Assembly: GCF_004137345.1 (NCBI RefSeq)
Contig: NZ_SDWV01000015.1
Span: 47,969 to 111,968, forward strand
Source of the DNA: Nocardioides zhouii
Lineage (GTDB): Bacteria > Actinomycetota > Actinomycetes > Propionibacteriales > Nocardioidaceae
Direction: 5' to 3'
Length of the DNA: 64,000 bases
Shown here one piece after another: positions 56,694-64,000 of this stretch; the stretch's first letter is position 1; every line of letters begins with the position of its first letter. Both the position numbers and the translations under genes were made by a program. The notes under the pieces were generated by a model that was not told the origin of the DNA, made no database searches, and worked only from the letters and a program-made list of their open reading frames with translations.

Positions 56694-58781
56694 ATGGACC
56701 ACGACGACGCGCACGCACCGGAGCAGCCGGAGCAGCCTTGGCTGCACGACCTGTCCCTCACGCTGGCCGCGCCCACCCAGGTGTGGTCGGCCCCGGACGG
56801 CCAGATTGGGCAGCCCGCGTCGCGCGGCGAGGTCCCGCTGTCGGGCCTGGCCGGTGTGCACCACGGCGAGCGTCGCGTGCTGTGCCTGCTCCGGCTCGAG
56901 GTCGACGGACGTGAGCCGACTCCCGTCGCGGGACACGGCGTACGCGGCGACACGCACACCTTCGTCGCAGTCCCCCGCCACCTCGGCGACCCCGGCCCGG
57001 ACCCCACGGTGCGGGTCGAGCGCCGACGCGACGTCGAGCCGGGCCTGGTGCGCGAGCGCTACACGATCTCCAGCACGGCGGCCGAGCCGGTCGCGTGCAC
57101 GCTCGGCCTGCGGGTGGCCGCCGACCTTGCCCCGATGGACGGTGTCAAGGGCGGCACGGGCCGACCGGTCGTCGCTCCCGAGGGCGTCGGCGGCCATGTC
57201 CTGACCTGGCAGGAGGCGGGCCTGCGCGGCGTGCTCCGGCTCCCGGGGGCGCGCACCACCGACGAGGGCGACCACACCCTCGCGACCTGGGACGTCGTCG
57301 TACCTCCCGGCCAGTCGGTCAGCCACGAGCTCCTGCTCACCGTCGACGACACGGGTGCCGCCGTCTCGGCTCCGAGCCGGCGTGCCGGGTGGAGCCCGGT
57401 CGAGGTGGAGAGCGCCGACCGGCGGCTGGCGCCGGTGCTCGAGCGCAGCCTCGACGACCTGCGGCTGCTGCGACTCACGGCGCGCGGCATGGACGACGTC
57501 GAGGAGGAGTTCGTCGCCGCGGGTGCGCCATGGTTCCTCACCCTCTTCGGCCGCGACAGCCTCTGGACCGCGCGGATGCTCCTTCCGGTCACGACCGACC
57601 TGGCGATGTCGACGCTCCGCCTGCTCGCCCACCACCAGGGCACCCGCACCGACGACGTGACCGCGGAGGAGCCCGGCAAGATCCTCCACGAGGTCCGCTC
57701 GGCCGGCTTCAGCCTCGGCGAGGACGACGGGGCCGACCGCCACCTCCCGCCCGTCTACTACGGCACGATCGACGCGACCCCGCTCTGGGCGATGACCCTG
57801 CACGACGCGTGGCGGTGGGGGGCGCCTGCCGACGAGGTCGAGCAGCTGCTGCCGGCCCTCGAGCGCGCTCTCGCCTGGCAGGTCGAGCACGGCGACGCAG
57901 ACGGCGACCTGCTCCTCGAGTACGTCGACCGCTCCGGCCACGGGCTGTCCAACCAGGGCTGGAAGGACTCCGGTGACGCCGTACGCCGCAGCGACGGCTC
58001 GCGCGCCACCTCGCCGCTCGCGCTGGCCGAGGTGCAGGGATATGCGTACGCCGCCGCGACCCGCGGTGCCGACCTGCTCGAGGCCTTCGGTCGGCCCGGT
58101 GCCGACCGGTGGCGGGAGTGGGCCGAGCAGCTGCGCGCGGAGTTCGCCCGGCGCTTCTGGGTCGAGGACGCCCTCGGCGCCTTCCCCGCCATCGCGCTCG
58201 ACCGCGACAAGCGCCCGGTCGTCTCGCTGACCAGCAACATCGGCCACCTGCTGGGGACCGGGATCCTCGACCAGGACGGCGTCGACGTCGTCGCCCGCCG
58301 GCTCGTGGGATCCGACATGCTCTCCGGCTTCGGCATCCGCACGCTGTCGACGCAGGCCGCCGGCTACTCGCCGACCGGCTATCACGTCGGTTCGGTCTGG
58401 CCCCACGACACCGCGATCTGCCTGGCCGGGCTCGCCGCCGAGCAACGCTCCGAGACCGCTCCCGTCGCCGAGGCGCTGCTGTCCGCGCTCACCGCGTTCG
58501 ACGGCCGGCCGCCGGAGCTCTTCGCCGGTGACGCCCGCTCGACCCAGCCGGTGCCGCTGCCCTACCCGGCCGCGTGCCGGCCCCAGGCCTGGTCCGCCGC
58601 CTCGGCGGTCTCGCTCGTCGGCTCGGTGCTGGGGTTGCGTCCCGACCGGGACTCGCTGGCGGTCGCCCCGGTGCAGCCCTGGTCGTTCGGGGCGACCCAC
58701 GTCTCCGGTCTCGGCACCCGCGGCCGCCCGGTGGACATCGAGGTCACGGCCGACGGCGCGGGGTCCATCTCCGCGCGCTGA
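56694..58781 (+). CDS. Glycogen-debranching-type glucosidase (GDE_N/GDE_C family)
   Basis: 695 residues. The N-terminal domain (about 15-230) is the bacterial GDE_N beta-sandwich; the C-terminal (alpha/alpha)6 barrel (~260-690) contains WFLTLFGRDSLWTARML (~275-295), YYGTIDATPLW and GYHVGSVWPHDTAICL, all typical of amylo-alpha-1,6-glucosidase-like glycosidases. AAGGA precedes ATG 56694. Divergent from the LacI repressor over twin operators, so co-regulated with the sugar importer. No signal peptide: it probably acts on imported oligosaccharide in the cytoplasm. Confidence 0.88.
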   Translation: MDHDDAHAPEQPEQPWLHDLSLTLAAPTQVWSAPDGQIGQPASRGEVPLSGLAGVHHGERRVLCLLRLEVDGREPTPVAGHGVRGDTHTFVAVPRHLGDPGPDPTVRVERRRDVEPGLVRERYTISSTAAEPVACTLGLRVAADLAPMDGVKGGTGRPVVAPEGVGGHVLTWQEAGLRGVLRLPGARTTDEGDHTLATWDVVVPPGQSVSHELLLTVDDTGAAVSAPSRRAGWSPVEVESADRRLAPVLERSLDDLRLLRLTARGMDDVEEEFVAAGAPWFLTLFGRDSLWTARMLLPVTTDLAMSTLRLLAHHQGTRTDDVTAEEPGKILHEVRSAGFSLGEDDGADRHLPPVYYGTIDATPLWAMTLHDAWRWGAPADEVEQLLPALERALAWQVEHGDADGDLLLEYVDRSGHGLSNQGWKDSGDAVRRSDGSRATSPLALAEVQGYAYAAATRGADLLEAFGRPGADRWREWAEQLRAEFARRFWVEDALGAFPAIALDRDKRPVVSLTSNIGHLLGTGILDQDGVDVVARRLVGSDMLSGFGIRTLSTQAAGYSPTGYHVGSVWPHDTAICLAGLAAEQRSETAPVAEALLSALTAFDGRPPELFAGDARSTQPVPLPYPAACRPQAWSAASAVSLVGSVLGLRPDRDSLAVAPVQPWSFGATHVSGLGTRGRPVDIEVTADGAGSISAR

Positions 58782-58876
58782 CCCGCCCGCCGGGGTGTGG
58801 GACGGTGTCGGGTGGCGGCACACACTCGACGTACATCCCGGGACGGATCGTCCGTCGCGGCCCATGAGGAGGAACC

Positions 58877-59098
58877 ATGACGACGACTCCCGACGCCCCG
58901 CTCGGCGACGACGAGATGACCACCGAGGGCGTCGACCCCTCGGGTGTCCCTGCAGCGCCCGGCGCGGACGCCGACGGCACCGATGGTGCTGACGCGGACG
59001 GCACCGACGGCGACTCGACCGACGCGACCGACGGTGACTCCACCGACGCCGACGGCACCGACGGTGCTGACGCGGACGGCACGGACGGCGCGTCCTGA
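58877..59098 (+). CDS. Acidic Asp/Gly/Thr repeat peptide
   Basis: 73 residues: a short N-terminus (MTTTPDAPLGDDEMTTEGVD), then repeats of ADADGTDG and GDSTDA to the end; Asp is the dominant residue and no Lys or Arg occurs. An AGGAGG site six bases before ATG 58877 shows it is designed to be translated. Its TGA stop overlaps the CTG that begins the cupin gene. It may be a Ca2+-binding linker-like peptide, a spacer whose translation drives the cupin, or the N-terminus of a frameshifted fusion. Confidence 0.6.
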   Translation: MTTTPDAPLGDDEMTTEGVDPSGVPAAPGADADGTDGADADGTDGDSTDATDGDSTDADGTDGADADGTDGAS

Positions 59099-60216
59099 GC
59101 GCACTCGACCGGCTGACCGGTGACGCCCAGACCTTCATCGACAAGGTCTGGGCGTCGTCGGTCCACGTCCATCGCACCGACCCTGCCCTCGGCGAGGCGG
59201 TGCTCTCGCTCGCGGACGTCGACCACCTGCTGACCGAGACGGCGATCCGCACCCCGGCCGTCCGGGTCGCTCACAACGGGACGGTGCTCGCCGAGTCGGC
59301 CTTCACCCGCGGCGGCAGCCTGGCCGGCAGGCCGCTCACCGGGCTGGTCGACCCGGTGAAGCTGATGCGCCTGCACGACGAGGGCGCAACCATCGTTCTG
59401 CAGGGGCTCCAGCGCTACTGGACCCCGGTCTCGGACCTCGTCGCCGAGCTCGAGCTCGAGCTCGGCCACCCCTGCCAGGCCAACGCCTACCTCACGCCTC
59501 CCGGCGCCCAGGGCTTCGCGGTGCACACCGACTCCCACGACGTCTTCGTCCTGCAGACCCACGGCACCAAGCTCTGGGAGATCCACGGCGACGGCGGACC
59601 CGGCGAGCTGCTCCTCGAGCCCGGTGTCGTCGCCTATCTCCCCACCGGCACACCACACGCCGCCCGGGCGCAGGAGGCGGTGTCGCTCCACCTCACGATC
59701 GGGATCAACCAGCTCACCTGGCGCCAGCTGGTCTCCCGGCTCGTCGGCGACGTCCTCGCCGAGGTCCCCGACGAGCACCTTCCGTCGGGCTACCTCGACG
59801 ACCCGGCTCGGCTGGTCGAGGAGCTCGGCTCCCGGCTCGACGCCGTGGCCGAGGGCGTACGTCGTCTCGACGCGCCTGCCGCGGCACGGGCGGAGGCGGA
59901 GCGCTTCCTCGGCAACCGGCCGCCGCGGATGGCCGGTGCCCTGCTCGACCGGGAGGCACTCGTCCGCGGCCTCGCGGACGACACCCCGCTGCGGCGTCGT
60001 CCCGGCCACCCGTGCGTGGTCGTCGCGGACGGCGACACTCTCCGCCTGCTGCTCGGCGACCGGGTGCTGCGTGTCCCGGCCCGGCTGCGCGAGGCGATCG
60101 ACGTTGTCGCGGCAAAGGTCGAGCTGACGCCCGCCGACCTGCCCCTCGACGCCGCGAGCTCCCTCGTCCTGTGCCGACGGCTGGTGCGGGAGGGCCTGCT
60201 CGAGGTCGTGCGGTGA
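59095..60216 (+). CDS. Cupin/JmjC-like oxygenase with probable CTG start
   Basis: 373 residues if initiated at CTG 59095. The upstream frame (SALDRLTGDAQTFIDKVW, then VHRTDPALGEAVLSLADVDH) matches the expected N-terminus of this family, but no ATG, GTG or TTG lies between the preceding in-frame stop and this point; GTG 59200 would cut off 35 residues. VHTDSHDVFVLQTHG (HxD iron ligands, ~143-157) and TGTPHAA (second His) mark a JmjC/Cupin_4 Fe(II)/2-oxoglutarate fold, related to ribosomal oxygenases. CTG overlaps the TGA of the acidic peptide gene (CTGA), so coupled initiation is likely. It ends in a GTGA overlap with the Suc_Fer gene. Confidence 0.78.
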   Translation: MSALDRLTGDAQTFIDKVWASSVHVHRTDPALGEAVLSLADVDHLLTETAIRTPAVRVAHNGTVLAESAFTRGGSLAGRPLTGLVDPVKLMRLHDEGATIVLQGLQRYWTPVSDLVAELELELGHPCQANAYLTPPGAQGFAVHTDSHDVFVLQTHGTKLWEIHGDGGPGELLLEPGVVAYLPTGTPHAARAQEAVSLHLTIGINQLTWRQLVSRLVGDVLAEVPDEHLPSGYLDDPARLVEELGSRLDAVAEGVRRLDAPAAARAEAERFLGNRPPRMAGALLDREALVRGLADDTPLRRRPGHPCVVVADGDTLRLLLGDRVLRVPARLREAIDVVAAKVELTPADLPLDAASSLVLCRRLVREGLLEVVR

Positions 60217-61115
60217 CAGATCTCCAGGCCTTCCGGTGCGCGGCAGCCAGCGAGGACCGGGGCGACGACCTCGTCGGCACCGCCTCGACGGTCCGCAGCT
60301 TCCTCCTGCTCGAGCACGCCGGTCCCTGGGGTGCGGATGCCCTGCGCGACGCCCGCCTCCCCGACGGGCTCGGCGCGCACCTCGCCGAGCAGGGCCGACG
60401 GAACCGGGTCCGGGTGCTGCTCGTACGCCGCCACGGCCGCGGCGACGACAGCGGCGGAACCCGGGTCTTCGCCGCCCGCGCCGCCGGCGCCGACTCGTGG
60501 CTCCAGGCCGCCACCCTCAGCAGCGTCGACGACGTCCGTGACGTCGACCTGGCCGCCCTGGGTGCGGGCCACTCGGCCGGGCTGGAGGCGTACAACGGCC
60601 CACTCCTCGCCGTCTGCACCCACGGCCGGCACGACGCCTGCTGCGCCGAGCGCGGCCGCCCCCTCGCGGCGGCGCTCGCCTCGAGTTCTCACGCCGACGC
60701 CGTCTGGGAGTGCTCCCACATCGGCGGCGACCGGTTCGCCGGCAACCTGCTCGTCCTGCCGCGCGGCCTCTACTACGGCCGCCTCGACCCCGAATCGGCG
60801 CTCGCGGTCGCCGACGGACTGGACGCCGGCCTACTCGAGCTCGACCACCTGCGCGGCCGCTCCGACCTGGCCATGCCGGTGCAGGCCGCCGAGGTTGCGG
60901 TGCGGCGCCGCCTCGGCCTCGTCGGCCTGGACGACGTACGCCCGACGTCGGCGCGCACGCACGGCGACCTGACCTCCGTCGTCCTCGACGCCGCGGGTCG
61001 CAGCGTCGCCGTGCAGGTGCGTCGCTTGCTCGGCGCGCCGCAGCGGCTGACCTGCGGCGCGCGGCGCGACGACCCGGTGCCGCGCTTCGAGGTCGAGGAC
61101 CTCGACGGCCTCTAG
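60213..61115 (+). CDS. Sucrase/ferredoxin-like (Suc_Fer) protein, copy 2
   Basis: 300 residues from GTG 60213, overlapping the cupin stop. VCTHGRHDACCAERGRP (about 132-148) and CSHIGGDRFAGNLLVLPRG are counterparts of the Cys cluster and Gly-rich loop in copy 1 at 51369-52124. EHAGPWGADAL (~34) is shared too. It is about 50 residues longer, mainly after the core. It is co-translated with a cupin oxygenase, so a redox role supplying electrons to it is conceivable. Its stop overlaps the opposite-strand gene at a shared CTAG, which reads TAG on both strands. Confidence 0.85.
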   Translation: MTDLQAFRCAAASEDRGDDLVGTASTVRSFLLLEHAGPWGADALRDARLPDGLGAHLAEQGRRNRVRVLLVRRHGRGDDSGGTRVFAARAAGADSWLQAATLSSVDDVRDVDLAALGAGHSAGLEAYNGPLLAVCTHGRHDACCAERGRPLAAALASSSHADAVWECSHIGGDRFAGNLLVLPRGLYYGRLDPESALAVADGLDAGLLELDHLRGRSDLAMPVQAAEVAVRRRLGLVGLDDVRPTSARTHGDLTSVVLDAAGRSVAVQVRRLLGAPQRLTCGARRDDPVPRFEVEDLDGL

Positions 61116-62116
61116 CCGAGCCGGTCCTTGAGGTTGGTCGGCGCGGGCTCCCACGACGACTGCTCGGCGACCAGCCGGGGACGGCCCTCCTCGGCGGCCT
61201 CGAGGTTGCGCGCGGCGCGGTTGGCCTGGGCCTGCTCGCGGTCGGCGACCGCCTCCGCCTCGCGGGCCTCGACGCGGGCCTCGACCAGCTCGCGGTGCAG
61301 TGCCTGCACCTTCGTGGCCTGGGCCTGGATCTCGTCAGGCGACTTCTCCGCGATGACCATCTTCTCGAGGTCGTCGAGCGCTCCCTGCTCGCGGCGCTTG
61401 AGGGCATCGACGGTGCGGCGGGCGGCGTCGGACGCGTCGTTGGCGTTGACCGCCTCCATCGCCTCCTCGGCTGCGTCGCGCCTGAGGTCGCCGAACTTCA
61501 CCTGGTTCGCGTGGGCCGCGACGAGCTTCTGCTTGTCCTTGTCTGGGTGCACGTCGGCGTACTCCGCGAGCGCCTTGACCAGTTCGCGCGTGGCGGCGCG
61601 GCGGGCGTCGCGCAGCGCGATCTTGGTGTCGAAGCACGCCTGGTAGGACTTCCAGTCGCGCTCCCAGGCGTCCATCTCCTTCTGCGGGGCGTCGCCGGGG
61701 ATGGTCTCGACCGGCGGCCAGATGCGGTTGTCGCGCACCTCGAGGCCCTGTGCGACGGCGGAGGCGCGCAGCTGCTCGAGGCCCTTGCGGTGACGCTGCA
61801 GCACCTCGGAGTAGGCGTTGATCGCGCGACCGAGCCCGCGCAGGTTGTCGCGGACCGTCACCGACTCCTCGTGGCGACGGCCGGCCCGCTCGCGCAGCGT
61901 GTCGGCGGCCTCGCCGGCGAAGACGTCCTCGGAGATCGAGGCGGTGCGCTCGAAGGCGTCGACGGCGAGCTCGACCTTGTTGGCGAGGTGGCGCACGGAG
62001 TCGCCGTAGGAGTCGACCTCCCGCGGGTCGGTCCAGTGGTAGAGGCACCCGATCGGGTCGCCGAAGCGGAGCCCGTCCTGCTGGGTCTCGATGCGGTCGA
62101 CGAGCACCTTGGTCAC
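61112..62116 (-). CDS. Long coiled-coil, WXG100-superfamily-like protein
   Basis: 334 residues, almost all helical. The first ~110 residues (YHWTDPREVDSYGDSVRHLA then FAGEAADTLRERAGRRHEES) look like an extended Esx-type hairpin. A 60-residue loop with Pro/Trp follows (NRIWPPVETIPGD), then a charged coiled coil (~170-315, rich in Glu/Ala/Arg). It overlaps the small partner gene by four bases (ATGA). No signal peptide, so export, if any, would be type VII. Its stop shares CTAG with the convergent Suc_Fer gene. Confidence 0.6.
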   Translation of the reverse strand: MTKVLVDRIETQQDGLRFGDPIGCLYHWTDPREVDSYGDSVRHLANKVELAVDAFERTASISEDVFAGEAADTLRERAGRRHEESVTVRDNLRGLGRAINAYSEVLQRHRKGLEQLRASAVAQGLEVRDNRIWPPVETIPGDAPQKEMDAWERDWKSYQACFDTKIALRDARRAATRELVKALAEYADVHPDKDKQKLVAAHANQVKFGDLRRDAAEEAMEAVNANDASDAARRTVDALKRREQGALDDLEKMVIAEKSPDEIQAQATKVQALHRELVEARVEAREAEAVADREQAQANRAARNLEAAEEGRPRLVAEQSSWEPAPTNLKDRLG

Positions 62117-62415
62117 GACGGCCTCACCTGGTCGAGCTTCGTGGCGACGAGGGCGGCCTGCTCGACCATCGAGTCGAGCTCGTCGAAGTCGATGACGGAG
62201 TCGTCGATCGCCTGGGCGATGTTGCGGCAGCGCTTGGCGACCTGCTCGGCGTCGTCCACGAGGCTGCGGACGCCCTCGACCATGAGGTCGCGCCAGGGGA
62301 AGTCATCGGCCGGGTGGTCGATGTCGCCCAGGGCGGACCGCAGGTCCTCACGGGCGGAGTCCAGCTCTCCCTTGGCGCCGCGCAGCGCCCGCTGGTTGAT
62401 GGCAATCGGCCTCAT
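62113..62415 (-). CDS. Small Esx-like helical partner protein
   Basis: 100 residues, two long helices separated at HPADDFPWRDLM (about residues 34-45), where Trp occupies the hairpin position. Size matches WXG100 proteins, but Gly of WXG is absent. Start at 62415, ATGA overlap with the long coiled-coil gene. The pair resembles the one at 11014-11630 in organisation: two helical proteins, four-base overlap, no machinery genes. Confidence 0.55.
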   Translation of the reverse strand: MRPIAINQRALRGAKGELDSAREDLRSALGDIDHPADDFPWRDLMVEGVRSLVDDAEQVAKRCRNIAQAIDDSVIDFDELDSMVEQAALVATKLDQVRPS

Positions 62416-62484
62416 GGCGACCTTCTGCCCCGATGGACGCCCGCGAAACGTGAAGTCAAGAAGTTGTGAACTACGTCGCCCGGC

Positions 62485-63279
62485 TCAGACGTGGCCGCTG
62501 AGCTGGGCCAGCCGCAGCTCGAGCCGGCCGAGCATCTCGGTGGCCACCTTGTCCGGCAGGGGCGACTTGCGGCCGCCGCCCTGGGCGCAGACGGGCAGCA
62601 CGTCGATGGAGAGCTTGGCGCCGCCGGCGAGCGCGCGCAGCTCGTCGAGCTTGTCGCCGAAGGGCGAGCCGCTGCCGGGGGAGTAGTAGTCGACGGCGGC
62701 GGCGATGTCGTCGGCGAAGAGGTCGGCCTTGGTCACCGCGATGACCAGCCAGGTCGGTCGCTCGCGGCGGACGGCCATGCTCGCGATCCGGTGCGCCGTG
62801 ATCGACCAGTCCTCCAGCTCGGCGGCCAGCTGCTCGTCGCGGGTGGCCATCGCCGCGCCGCTCGTCCCGGCCGTACGTCGCGGGGTGGCGTAGCCGTGGG
62901 CGACGACGTGCAGCACGCCGTCGACCGGCTCGTCGTGGAACACCTCGTCGAGGGCGCCGAGGCGGGTCGCGGCGTTCTCGCCCGGCACCACGCGGAACCG
63001 GTAGCCGCGCAGCCGCGTGGTGCGACGCGTACGCCGCTCCATGACCGCCGAGCCGACCTCCTTGCCGGTTTCCTCCGACGACTGCGAGCTCGCGCGGCGG
63101 GACAGCCGGTCGGCCAGCCGGGTCTTGCCGACGCCGGTCATCCCGGTGACCGCGACCGTCGGGTAGCGGTGCCGGAGCACCCGCGAGGCGCGCTCGGGGG
63201 CCTGGGAGAGGGCGGCCAGCGCACCCCCGGCGATGGTGGTGCCGAGGGCCGCGCGGCCGTGTCGCAACGGTGACTGCAT
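62485..63279 (-). CDS. P-loop GTPase-like protein of the WXG cluster
   Basis: 264 residues from ATG 63279. AVTGMTGVGKTRLADRL is the P-loop (about 43-58) and IAVTKADLFADD (~185) resembles the guanine-specific (N/T)KxD motif, so GTP binding is likely. VDGVLHVVAHGYATP contributes the middle of the fold. It lies 69 bases upstream of the Esx-like pair on the same strand and is probably in one operon. A regulatory GTPase for assembly or delivery is possible. No N-terminal signal or membrane span. Confidence 0.65.
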   Translation of the reverse strand: MQSPLRHGRAALGTTIAGGALAALSQAPERASRVLRHRYPTVAVTGMTGVGKTRLADRLSRRASSQSSEETGKEVGSAVMERRTRRTTRLRGYRFRVVPGENAATRLGALDEVFHDEPVDGVLHVVAHGYATPRRTAGTSGAAMATRDEQLAAELEDWSITAHRIASMAVRRERPTWLVIAVTKADLFADDIAAAVDYYSPGSGSPFGDKLDELRALAGGAKLSIDVLPVCAQGGGRKSPLPDKVATEMLGRLELRLAQLSGHV

Positions 63280-63393
63280 GGCCCCATCCTGCCTGCCGGG
63301 TGCGTGCAGGGGACCACCCCGACCGGCGTCGGTTCGCCAAGCCAGCCGTCCGTCTTGGACAATGGCGGTGCCAGCACCCGTCGAGAGGACCTC

Positions 63394-63927
63394 ATGGACA
63401 AGGATCAGCACCGTCCCGTCCTGACCGGCCTGATCGCGCTCGTCGGAGTCGCGGTCGTCATCGGGCTGCTCGGCGGGCTGGCCGTCATGGTCGGGGTGAA
63501 GGCCACCGGCCTCGACGGCACCTCGACGGCCACCGACGAGAGCGCCACCCCCTCCAGCTTCAACCTGCCGAAGCCGACCGACACCAGCAGCCTGGTCCCG
63601 GAGCCCTCCGACGAGGTCGAGCCGGGCACCGGCGAGGAGACGTCCGAGGCTCCCGCCGAGGCCATCTCCCTGTCGGCGACGCAGCAGTCCGTCAGCCCGA
63701 TGCAGCAGATCGACCTCACCGGCACCTACCCGGCCGGCGAGGGCGCGGTCCTCCAGGTGCAGCGGCTCGAGGGCGGCGCCTGGTCGAACTTCCCGGTGAC
63801 CATGTCGGTCTCGGGCGGCACGTTCGCGACGTACGTCCAGACGGGCAATCTCGGCCCCAACCAGTTCCGGGTGGTCGACACCGACTCCCAGGTCATGTCC
63901 AACGAGGTCACCGTCACCGTCGGCTAG
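63394..63927 (+). CDS. Membrane-anchored exported protein with Ig-like C-terminus
   Basis: 177 residues from ATG 63394 (GAGAGGA upstream). Short cytoplasmic start, one membrane span (about 9-32, VLTGLIALVGVAVVIGLLGGLAVMVG written as a hydrophobic run), then a Ser/Thr/Pro/Glu linker (~45-95). A beta-rich C-terminal domain (~97-177) has alternating hydrophobic strands (QIDLTGTYPAGEGAVLQVQR) like a bacterial Ig-like fold. Outside-facing. It is divergent from the GTPase gene. Function unknown. Confidence 0.65.
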   Translation: MDKDQHRPVLTGLIALVGVAVVIGLLGGLAVMVGVKATGLDGTSTATDESATPSSFNLPKPTDTSSLVPEPSDEVEPGTGEETSEAPAEAISLSATQQSVSPMQQIDLTGTYPAGEGAVLQVQRLEGGAWSNFPVTMSVSGGTFATYVQTGNLGPNQFRVVDTDSQVMSNEVTVTVG

Positions 63928-63940
63928 GTGTGATGCCCAG

Positions 63941-63958
63941 CCAGGTTGTCCAACCTGG
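63941..63958 (+). terminator. Hairpin after the last gene
   Basis: CCAGGTTG (63941-63948) and CAACCTGG (63951-63958) are perfect arms separated by two bases, 14 bases after the stop; in RNA this gives about a 7-bp stem with a 4-base loop. The remaining 42 bases to the window end show no feature. Confidence 0.55.
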
Positions 63959-64000
63959 TGATGGGTGCCTGCTTCCCGATTGCTGAGTGGGGCCGGTGGT

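Noticed and set aside
55467..59252. A 1261-codon open frame on the minus strand upstream of the LacI gene
   Set aside because: It is antisense to the debranching enzyme and continues into the real LacI gene; its upstream part is Arg/Gly-rich with no domain, as expected for the complement of high-GC coding DNA. Only 55467-56480 is accepted.

Overview
This 64 kb window is uniformly high-GC, gene-dense DNA. Overlapping ATGA/GTGA start-stop junctions, many GTG starts, WXG100/type VII secretion proteins, an actinobacterial-type dCTP deaminase and a frequent CGTACG hexamer all point to an actinobacterium. The family is most likely Nocardioidaceae (Nocardioides-like); that placement is an inference from gene content and base usage. 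I see no rRNA, tRNA, CRISPR array, insertion sequence or prophage.

Layout. 1-5.6 kb: the 3' part of dcd, then an iron-box-controlled siderophore uptake operon (binding lipoprotein, two permeases, ATPase, ferric-siderophore reductase). 5.6-7.3 kb: a minus-strand unit of ribbon-helix-helix protein, DUF4097 protein and a 30-residue microprotein. 7.4-10.9 kb: a large membrane Fe-S reductase with a long disordered tail that repeats an SLFD motif. 11-14.9 kb: a type VII secretion-type locus of WXG100-like proteins, a 545-residue putative effector and two tightly coupled small genes that may give immunity. 14.9-19.9 kb: a secreted metal-dependent hydrolase, a sortase, an IclR regulator and two paralogous membrane-anchored coiled-coil proteins. 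20-23.3 kb: hutH-hutU.

23.4-43.5 kb is a mixed block lying between the two halves of the histidine-utilisation pathway. It holds a GNAT acetyltransferase pseudogene, a TetR regulator with a GAP-type membrane protein, a CPBP protease, a DUF222-HNH protein, a sulfatase, an aminoglycoside-phosphotransferase-like kinase, an M48 protease, two CoA-ester lyases, a giant surface protein with Fn3/Ig-like repeats, a DUF1992 protein, a PspC protein and a nitroreductase-M20 peptidase-MFS operon. At 43.6-47.3 kb the histidine pathway resumes with an M20 amidohydrolase, hutF and hutI. Near-identical palindromes (13 of 16 positions) lie upstream of hutH and upstream of the distant M20-hutF-hutI operon, so the two parts are probably one regulon, plausibly under the IclR protein next to hutH.

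47.4-52.1 kb: a 43-residue microprotein, a large LuxR-family ATPase regulator, a PASTA lipoprotein and a sucrase/ferredoxin-like protein. 52.2-58.8 kb: a sugar-uptake operon (LacI repressor, binding protein, two permeases, no ATPase) divergent from a glycogen-debranching-type glucosidase, with two perfect tandem operators between them. 58.9-61.1 kb: an acidic repeat peptide translationally coupled to a cupin/JmjC-like oxygenase that appears to start at CTG, and a second sucrase/ferredoxin-like protein. 61.1-63.9 kb: a second WXG100-like pair with a GTPase, and a membrane-anchored exported protein.

The most unusual points are the shared operator linking the split hut regulon, the CTGA-coupled cupin start, the SLFD-repeat tail on the Fe-S reductase, the microprotein pair, the type VII effector locus and the GNAT pseudogene broken by a 10-bp tandem duplication.
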